Positions 45,072-54,188 of a stretch of 64,000 bases of DNA are shown here, piece after piece. The stretch is taken from positions 62,001-126,000 of the forward strand of contig JAGWMJ010000002.1 in assembly GCA_028871815.1 (NCBI GenBank), in the 5' to 3' direction. The DNA is from Armatimonadota bacterium (GTDB lineage Bacteria > Armatimonadota > Chthonomonadetes > Chthonomonadales > Chthonomonadaceae). The position numbers and the translations under genes are program-made. The notes under the pieces were generated by a model. That model was not told the origin of the DNA. It ran no database searches and saw only the letters and a list, made by a program, of their open reading frames with translations. Numbering within the stretch: position 1 is the stretch's first letter; each line of letters starts with the position of its first letter.

Positions 45072-45673
45072 CCGGGTGGTCTGCCAAGTTCTGCTTCCAG
45101 CCTGGCTTTGAGATCCGGCCACTCGCTCTCTATCACGCTGAAGTACACGGTGTCTCTGGCGCCACCGTCCGGCATCACCATGTGATTGCGCAGCGTGCCT
45201 TCCTCCACGGCGCCCAGGCGCGTCATGGCCAGGCGCGACTGCTCATTGCGCGCGTCGGTCTTCAACTCCACGCGCCGAACACGCCAGACCTCAAACGCAT
45301 GCTGCAGCATCAAGTACTTCGCCTCGCGATTGCGGCCGGTTCGCTGCCGAACCGGAGCCAGCCAGGTGCTGCCGATTTCGACGCGACGGTGGTACACGTC
45401 GATATTCATAAACCGGCTGGAGCCGATTACCTCGCCCGATGAGGCTTCGACGGTGGTGAACGGCACTGAAACCCCCCGCGCCTGCTCGTCCAAAGCGCTC
45501 TGCACGTACTCGCCCATCAGCGCGGGGCTGTTGACGAGCACCGGGTACCACCGGAACACGGAATAGTCCCCCGCTGCCTTCGCCAGATCGGCAGTGTGAC
45601 GGATCTCCATCGGCTCAAGGCGGATCCGACGCCCGCAGAGCGCCACCGGCTCTGGCTCGAACCAACGCTCCAT
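45068..45673 (-). CDS. GNAT-family acetyltransferase (RimJ/RimL-like)
   Basis: The 201-residue protein follows the RimJ/RimL layout: GRRIRLEPMEIRHTADLAKA at the N-terminus, GEVIGSSRFMNIDVYHRRVEIG with TWLAPVRQRTGRNREAKYLML as the acetyl-CoA part, and RRVELKTDARNEQSRLAMTRLGAVEEGTLRNHMV, a strong subfamily hallmark. ATG 45673 follows GGAGGAG. It probably acetylates an N-terminal or small-molecule amine; substrate unknown. Confidence 0.93.
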   Translation of the reverse strand: MERWFEPEPVALCGRRIRLEPMEIRHTADLAKAAGDYSVFRWYPVLVNSPALMGEYVQSALDEQARGVSVPFTTVEASSGEVIGSSRFMNIDVYHRRVEIGSTWLAPVRQRTGRNREAKYLMLQHAFEVWRVRRVELKTDARNEQSRLAMTRLGAVEEGTLRNHMVMPDGGARDTVYFSVIESEWPDLKARLEAELGRPPG

Positions 45674-45790
45674 TGCTCCTCCTTTCGCATTCGAGCCGTG
45701 CCGTATCGGCCAACGCCCGGCGCAGCCACCCAATTCGTGCCACAATAGAGTTCGACAATCGATCTCTCAGTGTTGCAGCTCCTTTCGAAA

Positions 45791-46384
45791 ATGCCCGATA
45801 CAAAACTCAAAAAAGGCGATACCGTACGAATTGCAGACCGGGACCAGACGGCGGAAGACACGCAGTCCGGCCTATTCTACAACCACTATCGCACGCTTGC
45901 AGGCATTGTGGATACGATCTACCCGAGCGGGGAAGTGGTTGTGGAGGTGAATCCCGTCACTCTGGCGGCCGATGTGAAGCAGCGACTGGTCGACATGCAG
46001 GAGACGATGCGGTCCAAATGGCTGGATTCGCTCTCCGAAGAGGCTCGCGGACGGCTGTCTCCGGCAGAGCAGCAGTTTCAACTCAAATACGCTGTTCTTG
46101 TCAACGCGAGCGACGTTCTGCCCGTGGAACCTGGCTTCTTCCCGGCGCCTCCTCCAGAGAGCCCTGCAATAGCCGCCGAGCCGGCGGCGCCGCGGCTGGA
46201 GGCTGCCAGCACGATGCCGGCGATCGCCGCCGAGCAGCCGATGCTTGAACTGGATGCCGAGCAAGAACTGCCGGAGATCGCGGCCGAGACGCCGCCAAAG
46301 CGCCTCACCTCCGCAGATCTGGACGCTATGGAAGAGGCAGAACTGGAGCGCCATCGCAAGGCTCTCCAGGACCCGGATGCCTGA
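45791..46384 (+). CDS. Hypothetical acidic protein coupled to a Xer recombinase
   Basis: The 197-residue protein has an N-terminal beta-rich part with a KOW/SH3-like beginning (KLKKGDTVRIADRDQ, then TLAGIVDTIYPSGEVVVEVN). A helical middle (DMQETMRSKWLDSLSEEARG) and an Ala/Glu/Pro-rich low-complexity tail with repeated PAIAAE/PEIAAE units follow. No family is recognised. ATG 45791 is the best start (TTG 45770 possible; no good ribosome site at either). Its last 8 bp overlap the Xer start, suggesting coupled translation. Confidence 0.6.
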   Translation: MPDTKLKKGDTVRIADRDQTAEDTQSGLFYNHYRTLAGIVDTIYPSGEVVVEVNPVTLAADVKQRLVDMQETMRSKWLDSLSEEARGRLSPAEQQFQLKYAVLVNASDVLPVEPGFFPAPPPESPAIAAEPAAPRLEAASTMPAIAAEQPMLELDAEQELPEIAAETPPKRLTSADLDAMEEAELERHRKALQDPDA

Positions 46385-47336
46385 GTCCGCCGGAGTGTCG
46401 TCGCCGGATGACGCCGCGTTGGCGCCTTCATCCGCAGCAGCGCTGCAGAATTGGCTGCGCTATCTCGCATCCGGTCGCAACCTGGCAACCCGCACCGTTC
46501 GTGCTTATCGCAGCGATATCACTCAGTTTCTTGCCCGCCTGCAGCAGCTTATTCCCGGTCCCGAGCCGCTCCAACGCGTTCAGCGTGAACACGTGCGGGC
46601 TCTCATCTCCGAGTTTGGCGCCGCCGCCTATGCACGCACCACGGTCGGGCGGAAGCTGGCATCGGTGCGCTCCTTCTGTAACTGGTGCCGGCGCGAAGGC
46701 ATAATCAGTCACGACCCGACGCTTGCCATCGCGCCGCTGAGGCAGCTTCCACGGTTGCCAAAGGCCCTGAGGCACGTGGAGATCGAGGCGCTGCTGTGCG
46801 CCCCGGATTGCCAGACGGCTGCCGGCCTGCGAGACCGTGCCCTCCTGGAACTGCTCTACGCGTCGGGAATCCGCGCCGGTGAAGCGCAGCAGCTAGACGT
46901 TGACGACCTCTATCTGGCATCGGGCGAGGTACGTATCCGGCACGGCAAGGGCGATAAAGAGCGCATTGCACTGATGGGTGGTCCGGCAATTCAGGCGATG
47001 AAGCAGTATCTGGCCGATGCGCGACCGCAGCTCCTGCGCGTTGGGGAAGCAACCAGCGCGCTCTTCCTGAACAAGCTCGGCCAGCGTCTCTCGGACCGCG
47101 GAATCCGCAGAACCTTTGACAAATACGCCGCTGCCACGTCCATTCGGCTCAAGATCACGCCTCACTCCCTGAGGCACACCTTTGCAACGCACCTGCTGGA
47201 GAACGGCGCCGATCTTCGCGCCGTCCAGGAACTGCTTGGCCACGCAAATCTGGTGACCACACAGGTCTACACCCACATCAGCGCCCGTCACGCTCAGCAG
47301 GCGTACAAACGGGCACACCCGCTGGCCAAGCCGTAA
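46377..47336 (+). CDS. Tyrosine recombinase, XerC/XerD type
   Basis: The 319-residue recombinase has an N-terminal SAM-like domain (about 20-115) and a catalytic domain with all six residues: R166 (ASGIRAGE), K191 (GKGDKE), H263 and R266 (HSLRHTFATHLL), H289 (LLGHANL) and Y298 (VYTHIS). Length and sequence fit the chromosome-dimer-resolving XerC/XerD group rather than phage integrases. It sits next to gltB and not beside mobile DNA. The start overlaps the upstream hypothetical gene. Confidence 0.92.
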   Translation: MPESAGVSSPDDAALAPSSAAALQNWLRYLASGRNLATRTVRAYRSDITQFLARLQQLIPGPEPLQRVQREHVRALISEFGAAAYARTTVGRKLASVRSFCNWCRREGIISHDPTLAIAPLRQLPRLPKALRHVEIEALLCAPDCQTAAGLRDRALLELLYASGIRAGEAQQLDVDDLYLASGEVRIRHGKGDKERIALMGGPAIQAMKQYLADARPQLLRVGEATSALFLNKLGQRLSDRGIRRTFDKYAAATSIRLKITPHSLRHTFATHLLENGADLRAVQELLGHANLVTTQVYTHISARHAQQAYKRAHPLAKP

Positions 47337-47579
47337 CGGCGGCCCGCAGCATGGCGCCGGCGTTTACGCCGTTGACGCCAACGCCGCAGGCCGGGTATAC
47401 AACACTCCCGTTTCACATCGCCGTGGGCAGGATTCCCAGGCCGGCCGGCAACCAGTTTGTTGTACGCCGCGGCTTGCGCTGCCACCGCGCCGCGCCTCCG
47501 CGTTCCTTGCAACCAGGCGCCTTTCGCCGCCCTGCCAACCTTGCGTCACGTTACGACGCACTTGCTATGCGAGGCAATC

Positions 47580-50500
47580 ATGGCGATAGAACGCTGGAAC
47601 TGGCTGCCCGGGCCTCACGGCCTCTACGATCCCCAATTTGAAGGCGATGCTTGCGGCGTCGGCTTTGTAGCGTCTATTCACGGCCTCCGCTCACACCGCA
47701 TCGTTCAGGACGCGCTGCGCGTACTGGTGAATCTGCAGCACCGCGGCGCCTGCGGCTGCGATCCCGAAACCGGTGATGGCGCCGGCCTCCTGATGCAGAT
47801 ACCGGACAGTTTTTATAGGGGCACGCTGATCCGCCGTGGCACAGTTTTGCCCCCAGCTGGCAGCTACGGCGTAGTGATGCTCTTTCTGCCGGCAGCCAGA
47901 CTTCTGCGTGAGGAGTGCTGTCGCGAGCTCGAAGCCGCACTGCGCCAGGAGGGTCTACAGCTGCTTGCCTGGCGTGACGTGCCGGTCAACCCGGCGGCTA
48001 TCGGCAAGTTGGCGAGCGAAACAATGCCCGCCATCGCTCAGGTCTTTGTTTCGGCGCCGGGAGTAACCGGGGATGGGCTGGAGCGCCGGCTGTACGTCGC
48101 GCGACGCGCCGCGGAGAATCGCCTCGCCCACTCAGTTCCGGATGCCGGCTTCTATGTCTGCAGTTGCTCCTGCCGTACCGTCGTCTACAAGGGCCTGCTG
48201 CGCGCCGACCAGATCGCCGGATTCTACTCCGATCTCACTGAGACGCGCGTGGTGTCGGCGCTGGCTATGGTTCACCAGCGGTTCAGCACCAACACATTTC
48301 CCACCTGGGGTCTGGCCCATCCCTACCGGTACGTCGCGCACAATGGTGAAATCAACACTATCCGTGGGAATCGGAACTGGATGCGTGCGCGGGAAGCGCA
48401 ATTGACCTCAACGCACTTCGGTCCGGATTTGAAGAAGCTCTTTCCACTGGTCTCCGAGGCGGCAAGCGATTCGGCCATGCTGGACCAGGCGTTTGAACTG
48501 CTGGTTATGGGTGGCCGCAGTATGGCGCACGCCGTTATGATGCTGATGCCCGAGGCATGGGGCAACGACGAAGGGATGGATCCGGATCGGCGCGCCTTTT
48601 ACGAATACGCCGCTTGCCAGATGGAGCCCTGGGACGGACCGGCAGCGGTGACATTCACCGACGGTAAAAGCATCGGCGCCGTCCTGGACAGGAACGGTCT
48701 CCGTCCGGCGCGCTACCTGGTGACCGATGACGATGTTGTGGTGCTTTCCTCCGAAACCGGTGTGCTGGAGATAGATCCGCGCCATGTGGTCAAGAAGGGC
48801 CGACTTCAGCCCGGCCGCATCTTCCTGGTGGATACCGAGTCTGGCCGGATCGTGAGCGATGACGAGGTCAAGCGAGGCGTTTGTGCGCAGCACCCATATC
48901 GCGCCTGGTTGGACCTGAACAAAGTGGACGTCTCCAGTCTGCCGATACCCCAGATGCCGGTTGCGCCCGACTCGGATGCGGTAGTTCAGCTGCAGCGGGC
49001 GTTTGGTTACACGCTGGAAGATATGGAGCGGATACTGGCGCCAATGGCCGTGGAAGCGGAGCAGCCACTCGGTTCGATGGGAATCGACACGCCGCTCGCC
49101 GTGCTTTCGGATCGCCCTCAACTACTCTACAACTATTTCAAGCAGCTCTTCGCACAGGTTACCAACCCGCCGATCGATCCAATTCGTGAGGGCCTGGTGA
49201 TGGCGGTGGTGGACTACATTGGCCGCGACGGCAACCTGTTGGATGAAACACCGCGCCACTGCCACCAACTCAAGCTCGATTCACCCATACTCACCACGAT
49301 CGACCTTGAGCGGCTGCGGCAGGGCGCGCCGGAGGATATCCGGTGTGTGACTCTTCCAGGCCTGTTTGATGCAACGTCGGCGCCCGGCGCTCTGGAAGCG
49401 GCCATCGATGATCTCTGCGAACGCGCGAATCGCGCCGTGCTCGATGGCGCAGCATTCATCATCGTCTCTGACCGTGGTGTTGACCAAAGCCATATTCCGA
49501 TACCGGGGCTCCTCACTCTTGCGGCGGTCCATCACCATCTGGTCCGCAAAGGGAATCGCACGCAGGTGGGGCTTATCGTCGAGTCGGGCGAAGCGCGCGA
49601 GGTCATGCACTTCGCCCTGCTGATCGGATATGGCGCCAGCGCCGTCAATCCCTACCTGGCATTCGATACTCTGGCAACACTGCAGGCGGCCGGACTGCTG
49701 CCAGAGGATCTCTCGCAAAGTGAAGCCGGAAGCCGGTACATTCGGGCGGTAGTGAAGGGATTGTTGAAGACCATCGCCCGTATGGGAGTTTCAACGCTGC
49801 AGAGCTACCGCGGCGCCCAGTTATTTGAGGCCATAGGCCTGAGCCGGGAACTGATCGAGCGCTACTTCACCGGGACGCCGTCGCGTGTCGGAGGCATTGG
49901 GCTAAGGGAACTGGAGCATGAAGCCCGGATGCGGCACGCAGCCGCATGGCCCGATACCGGAGCGCCGGTCGGCCTCCAACTCGACATAGGTGGCCTGTAT
50001 CAATGGAGCCGATTCGGCGAGCGTCATGCCTGGAACCCGGAGACGGTTGCGTCGCTCCGACATGCGGCAGCAAGCGGTAGATTTGCCGATTATCAGGAGT
50101 TTTCCAACGCGGCGAATGAAGCTGGCAAAAGTGCCGGCACGCTGCGGAGCTTGCTGCAGTTCCGTCCTGGCAGGCCGGTGCCGTTGAACGAGGTGGAACC
50201 GGAATCCGCAATTATCAGGCGCTTTGCAACGGGCGCCATGTCACTTGGCTCCATCAGTCGTGAAGCACATGAAACGATAGCGGCAGCGATGAACCGACTC
50301 GGCGCCAGGAGTAACACGGGCGAAGGCGGCGAAGACCCCGCACGGTACACCACAGCTCCGGGCGAGGAGAGCCGTCGCAGTGCCATCAAGCAGATTGCCT
50401 CCGCACGTTTCGGCGTGACCACAGAGTATCTGGTCAACGCCAGTGAGCTTCAGATCAAAATGGCGCAGGGCGCGAAGCCCGGAGAAGGTGGCGAGCTGCC

Positions 50501-52106
50501 CGGCGGCAAGGTGGATGAGTACATCGCCGGAATCCGCCACTCCACACCGGGCGTTACGCTTATTTCACCGCCCCCACACCACGATATCTACTCCATCGAG
50601 GATCTGGCGCAGCTGATCTTCGACCTGAAAAACGTCAATCCCACCGCTCGTATTTCGGTTAAGCTCGTGGCTGAGGCCGGCGTCGGTACCGTGGCCGCAG
50701 GGGTGGCCAAGGCCCGTGCCGATGTGGTCCTCATCAGCGGGCACGATGGAGGAACCGGGGCATCGCCGCTCTCCAGCATCCGCCACTGCGGCATTCCATG
50801 GGAGCTTGGCCTCGCGGAAGCGCAGCAGGTGCTCGTAATGAACAATCTGCGTGAGCGCGTTCGCTTACAGGTAGATGGCCAGCTGAAAACCGGGCGTGAC
50901 GTTGCCGTGGCCGCGCTGCTCGGCGCCGAAGAGTTTGGCTTCTCTACTGCGCCACTGGTGTCGCTGGGATGCGTGATGATGCGCGTTTGCCACTTGAACA
51001 CCTGTCCGGTAGGTATCGCCACACAGGACCCGGTTCTCCGTCAGCGCTTCGCCGGCAAGCCGGAACAGGTCATCAACTACTTCGTCTTCGTGGCGCGCGA
51101 ATTGCGCGGCATCATGGCGGAGCTTGGTTTTCGCACCGTCGACGAAATGGTGGGTCGCGCCGATATGCTCGAAATGATCCACCATGATCAACGGAAGCGG
51201 CAACAGCTAGATCTCTCAATGGTGCTCAGCCGGCCCGACGCTCAGCTGGCCACGCCGCGTCGCTGTGTAACGATACAGGACAGCGGTCTGGACGAGGCGC
51301 TCGATCATGAGATACTGCCTTTGGCGCGTGAGGCAATCGCAGCCGGCATGCCCGTCACGGTGGAGCTCCCGGTTTATAACCGCAATCGCGCGGTAGGGGC
51401 AATGCTCTCCGGAGAGATCGCGCGCGCTTGCGGGCAGCGCGGTCTTCCCGACGACACCGTCCGCATTCGGCTCACCGGGTCGGCCGGCCAGAGCCTGGGC
51501 GCCTTCCTGGTGCCGGGTGTCTCCATCACGCTGGAGGGCGATGCAAACGACTACCTGGGCAAGGGTATGAGTGGTGGGCGCATCGTGGCCTTTCCTCCGG
51601 CCGGATCACCGTTTGACGCCGGAGAGAACGTGATCGCCGGCAATACACTGCTCTATGGAGCTACCGGCGGCGAGACCTATCTAAGCGGGGTGGTTGGCGA
51701 GCGCTTCGCGGTGCGCAACAGCGGTGCAAACGCGGTGGTGGAGGGTGCGGGGGATCATGCCTGTGAGTACATGACTGGCGGAACGGTGGTTGTGCTGGGA
51801 AGTACGGGACGCAACTTCGCTGCCGGTATGAGCGGTGGCGTCGCATGGGTATGGGATCCAGCCGGTCGGTTGCGGGCCTGCCTGCACGACGGCGGCGCCA
51901 AGCTGCTGGCGACCTCTACGCCGCATGCTCACGACGCGGCCGAGCTGCATCGCCTGGTGGCGCGCCACCACGAGTTTACCGGCAGCCGACGTGCCGGCGA
52001 CCTGCTGAAGCGCTGGAGCAGCGCGCTGCCTGAGTTTGTGCGGGTTATTTCGCCCGAGTACGAGGAGCTAATTTGTCAGCAGACGGTACGGGCACTGGCC
52101 GGCTGA
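47580..52106 (+). CDS. gltB: Glutamate synthase (NADPH) large subunit
   Basis: The 1508-residue protein makes glutamate from glutamine and 2-oxoglutarate. It has an N-terminal glutaminase domain with nucleophile Cys25 in GDACGVGF (a 24-residue propeptide is expected to be removed) and HQRFSTNTFPTWGLAHP. The central domain, the FMN domain (EFLVNASELQIK-like region, KPGEGGELPGGKV, SGHDGGTGASPLSS) and the 3Fe-4S cluster segment MRVCHLNTCPVGIATQDP follow, and the C-terminal GXGXG domain (GEGAGDHACEYMTGGTVVVLG-like) ends it. ATG 47580 has GAGG upstream; the frame from 47457 is not conserved. gltD follows 25 bp later. Confidence 0.96.
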   Translation: MAIERWNWLPGPHGLYDPQFEGDACGVGFVASIHGLRSHRIVQDALRVLVNLQHRGACGCDPETGDGAGLLMQIPDSFYRGTLIRRGTVLPPAGSYGVVMLFLPAARLLREECCRELEAALRQEGLQLLAWRDVPVNPAAIGKLASETMPAIAQVFVSAPGVTGDGLERRLYVARRAAENRLAHSVPDAGFYVCSCSCRTVVYKGLLRADQIAGFYSDLTETRVVSALAMVHQRFSTNTFPTWGLAHPYRYVAHNGEINTIRGNRNWMRAREAQLTSTHFGPDLKKLFPLVSEAASDSAMLDQAFELLVMGGRSMAHAVMMLMPEAWGNDEGMDPDRRAFYEYAACQMEPWDGPAAVTFTDGKSIGAVLDRNGLRPARYLVTDDDVVVLSSETGVLEIDPRHVVKKGRLQPGRIFLVDTESGRIVSDDEVKRGVCAQHPYRAWLDLNKVDVSSLPIPQMPVAPDSDAVVQLQRAFGYTLEDMERILAPMAVEAEQPLGSMGIDTPLAVLSDRPQLLYNYFKQLFAQVTNPPIDPIREGLVMAVVDYIGRDGNLLDETPRHCHQLKLDSPILTTIDLERLRQGAPEDIRCVTLPGLFDATSAPGALEAAIDDLCERANRAVLDGAAFIIVSDRGVDQSHIPIPGLLTLAAVHHHLVRKGNRTQVGLIVESGEAREVMHFALLIGYGASAVNPYLAFDTLATLQAAGLLPEDLSQSEAGSRYIRAVVKGLLKTIARMGVSTLQSYRGAQLFEAIGLSRELIERYFTGTPSRVGGIGLRELEHEARMRHAAAWPDTGAPVGLQLDIGGLYQWSRFGERHAWNPETVASLRHAAASGRFADYQEFSNAANEAGKSAGTLRSLLQFRPGRPVPLNEVEPESAIIRRFATGAMSLGSISREAHETIAAAMNRLGARSNTGEGGEDPARYTTAPGEESRRSAIKQIASARFGVTTEYLVNASELQIKMAQGAKPGEGGELPGGKVDEYIAGIRHSTPGVTLISPPPHHDIYSIEDLAQLIFDLKNVNPTARISVKLVAEAGVGTVAAGVAKARADVVLISGHDGGTGASPLSSIRHCGIPWELGLAEAQQVLVMNNLRERVRLQVDGQLKTGRDVAVAALLGAEEFGFSTAPLVSLGCVMMRVCHLNTCPVGIATQDPVLRQRFAGKPEQVINYFVFVARELRGIMAELGFRTVDEMVGRADMLEMIHHDQRKRQQLDLSMVLSRPDAQLATPRRCVTIQDSGLDEALDHEILPLAREAIAAGMPVTVELPVYNRNRAVGAMLSGEIARACGQRGLPDDTVRIRLTGSAGQSLGAFLVPGVSITLEGDANDYLGKGMSGGRIVAFPPAGSPFDAGENVIAGNTLLYGATGGETYLSGVVGERFAVRNSGANAVVEGAGDHACEYMTGGTVVVLGSTGRNFAAGMSGGVAWVWDPAGRLRACLHDGGAKLLATSTPHAHDAAELHRLVARHHEFTGSRRAGDLLKRWSSALPEFVRVISPEYEELICQQTVRALAG

Positions 52107-52131
52107 CCGGACTGAACGGCAAACACCCACC

Positions 52132-53613
52132 ATGACCGACCCCAAGGGATTCCTCAAAACCCCACGCGAAACACCCGCGCGCGTGCCGGCAGAACGCCGC
52201 CGACAGAACTGGCTCGAGTTCTACGAGTCGTTTCCCGCCGAGCGGCTGCAGTTGCAGGCGTCACGATGTATGAACTGCGGCATCCCGTTCTGCCACGAGG
52301 GCTGTCCGCTCGGTAACCTGATACCCGGTTGGAACAATCTGTCGTGGCAGGGCCAGTGGCGAACGGCACTGACGGCGCTGCATACTACCAATAACTTTCC
52401 CGAATTCACCGGGAAGCTGTGCCCCGCGCCGTGCGAGTCGGCCTGCGTTCTTGGGATTAGCGACCGGCCCGTAACCATACGCCTAACCGAAGAGTCACTG
52501 GCAAACCGCGGGTGGGCCGAGGGCTGGATCACCCCGCAACATCCGTTACGCGAAACCGGCAGGAGCGTGGCTGTCGTTGGCTCGGGGCCGGCCGGACTTG
52601 CGGCAGCGCAGCAGCTGCGCCGCGTCGGCCACTGTGTAAAGGTGTATGAACGAGACGACCGCCCGGGTGGTCTCCTGCGATATGGCATTCCCGACTTCAA
52701 GATGGAGAAGTGGGTGCTGGACCGGCGTTTAGAGCAGATGCGGCAGGAAGGCGTGGCGTTTGAGATGGGAGTTGAGATTGGCGTGGACTTGCCGGCATCC
52801 GAGCTTCTGGAGCAATTTGATGCGATCGTACTGGCCGGCGGGTGTACGGTTCCACGCGACCTGCCCGTGCCGGGCAGACACCTTGCCGGCGTGCACATGG
52901 CAATGGAGTTCCTGGTGCAGCAAAACCGCCGGTGTGCCGGCACGCCGGCTCCCGGAGCGGCTTACATTTCGGCTGCAGGCAAGCGAGTGGTGATTCTCGG
53001 CGGAGGCGACACCGGCGCCGACTGCCTCGGCACCGTGCATCGCCAGGGCGCAAGCGAGGTCGTGCAGCTGGAGCTGATGCCGCGCCCGCCGGACGAACGC
53101 ACGTCGGCATCGCCATGGCCCGCCCACCCGGCGATCTTTCGCAGTTCGGCGGCACATGAGGAGGGTGGTACACGCGATTGGAGTGTCCGCACAAACGGGT
53201 TCCGGGGGGCCGGCGGCCGCGTGGCTGCGCTGGAAGCTTGCAGATTGCAGTGGGCTGCCGGCGCCAACGGCCGGCTTGAACCAGAGGTGGTTCCCGGCTC
53301 ACAGTTCGCCATCGAATGCGAGCTGGTATTGCTGGCGCTCGGCTTCGTGAGCCCGGAAGCCTCCAGGATGCTTCAGCAGCTGGATATCAAGCTGAGTGAG
53401 CGTGGTTGCGTACAGACGGGCTCAGAGTATATGACCGAAGTACCGGGTGTGTTTGCCTGCGGTGACATGCGGCGTGGTCAGTCGCTGATTGTGTGGGCGA
53501 TCGCCGAGGGCCGCGAAGCGGCGCGGGCAGTCGACATCTGGCTGATGGGCGATTCACACCTGCCGGCAACCCGTGGAAGGATGTGTACGAGCGTGGGACC
53601 CACAGCGACGTAG
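52132..53613 (+). CDS. gltD: Glutamate synthase (NADPH) small subunit
   Basis: The 493-residue protein passes electrons from NADPH to GltB. It has the N-terminal 4Fe-4S cysteines (CMNCGIPFCHEGCPLGN and KLCPAPCESAC), the FAD loop AVVGSGPAGLAAAQQL, RPGGLLRYGIPDFKMEKWV, the NADPH loop VVILGGGDTGADCLG, and the final FAD contact PGVFACGDMRRGQSLIVWAI. Only 25 bp from gltB, so one operon. The C-terminal 25 residues are not conserved. Confidence 0.96.
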   Translation: MTDPKGFLKTPRETPARVPAERRRQNWLEFYESFPAERLQLQASRCMNCGIPFCHEGCPLGNLIPGWNNLSWQGQWRTALTALHTTNNFPEFTGKLCPAPCESACVLGISDRPVTIRLTEESLANRGWAEGWITPQHPLRETGRSVAVVGSGPAGLAAAQQLRRVGHCVKVYERDDRPGGLLRYGIPDFKMEKWVLDRRLEQMRQEGVAFEMGVEIGVDLPASELLEQFDAIVLAGGCTVPRDLPVPGRHLAGVHMAMEFLVQQNRRCAGTPAPGAAYISAAGKRVVILGGGDTGADCLGTVHRQGASEVVQLELMPRPPDERTSASPWPAHPAIFRSSAAHEEGGTRDWSVRTNGFRGAGGRVAALEACRLQWAAGANGRLEPEVVPGSQFAIECELVLLALGFVSPEASRMLQQLDIKLSERGCVQTGSEYMTEVPGVFACGDMRRGQSLIVWAIAEGREAARAVDIWLMGDSHLPATRGRMCTSVGPTAT

Positions 53614-53723
53614 CCACCGTGTGTCACGCCTTACTCCACCGCTCGTATTTCAAACCGGCAGAGCAAGCGCACTGGCGCCCCAGCGGCTTCTCGGTCTATC
53701 TCAACTTCAGGAGAACCGAAGCC

Positions 53724-53936
53724 ATGAAACTGGTTATGGCCCTTGGCGCCGTTGCATTGGCACTTGCGGCCGGTACATCGGCACGTGCGGACGGTCGCGA
53801 CCGTCACCGCGGCCGCGACTATGGCCGCATCGTATTTGAGGATCACGGGCGACACGATCATGATCGGTGGCGAGACCGCGCCGAGCATTGCCACTACCGG
53901 CGTGACCGGGATCGCGACCGCCGCGACCGCAGGTAG
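53724..53936 (+). CDS. Small exported His/Asp/Arg-rich protein
   Basis: The 70-residue protein has a clean signal peptide (MKLVMALGAVALALAAGTSARA) and then about 47 residues that are almost only Arg, Asp, His and Gly (RDRHRGRDYGR, DHGRHDHDRWRDRAEHCHY, RDRDRDRRDRR). A ribosome site AGGAG precedes. A strong hairpin follows 29 bp after the stop. The dense His/Asp/Cys content suggests metal or anion binding; this is inference. It may be read with gltBD or from its own promoter. Confidence 0.65.
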   Translation: MKLVMALGAVALALAAGTSARADGRDRHRGRDYGRIVFEDHGRHDHDRWRDRAEHCHYRRDRDRDRRDRR

Positions 53937-53964
53937 ATACGCTACTCGCCGCTCAGTGGAGTCG

Positions 53965-54001
53965 CAGCGGCCTCATGCTCCCAACGAGCATGAGGCCGCT
54001 G
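53965..54001. terminator. Perfect 16-bp hairpin
   Basis: CAGCGGCCTCATGCTC (53965-53980) pairs with GAGCATGAGGCCGCTG (53986-54001) around loop CCAAC. It follows the small His/Asp/Arg-rich gene and lies before the end of the convergent GH5-like gene (54189). No T-tract follows, as with the other two hairpins in the window. The remaining 187 bp up to 54189 hold nothing I can name. Confidence 0.75.
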
Positions 54002-54188
54002 TGCCGGGTATTCACCCGATAGCTCCAGCATGTGGAAGGCACCCTCGGCGCCCACGGCACAGCTGTGGTGGCTGCCATAGCGGCGTCACCGATACGCCAC
54101 CATACCACGTGGAGGCGACTCCGATGTGGGTCCGATTGAGGCAGCTTGCGTTCCGTACTTGCGCGGGCTGTGGGTCGGAATGGCGAAC

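Noticed and set aside
46377-47336. Phage or integron integrase
   Set aside because: Length, motifs and the lack of neighbouring att sites or phage genes fit a chromosomal Xer recombinase.
47457-47579. Extended N-terminus of gltB
   Set aside because: Not conserved; GltB propeptides are short and ATG 47580 has GAGG upstream.
47337-47579. Leader RNA or riboswitch before gltB
   Set aside because: Short GGCGTT/AACGCC inverted repeats occur, but no known glutamine or other riboswitch core was recognised.
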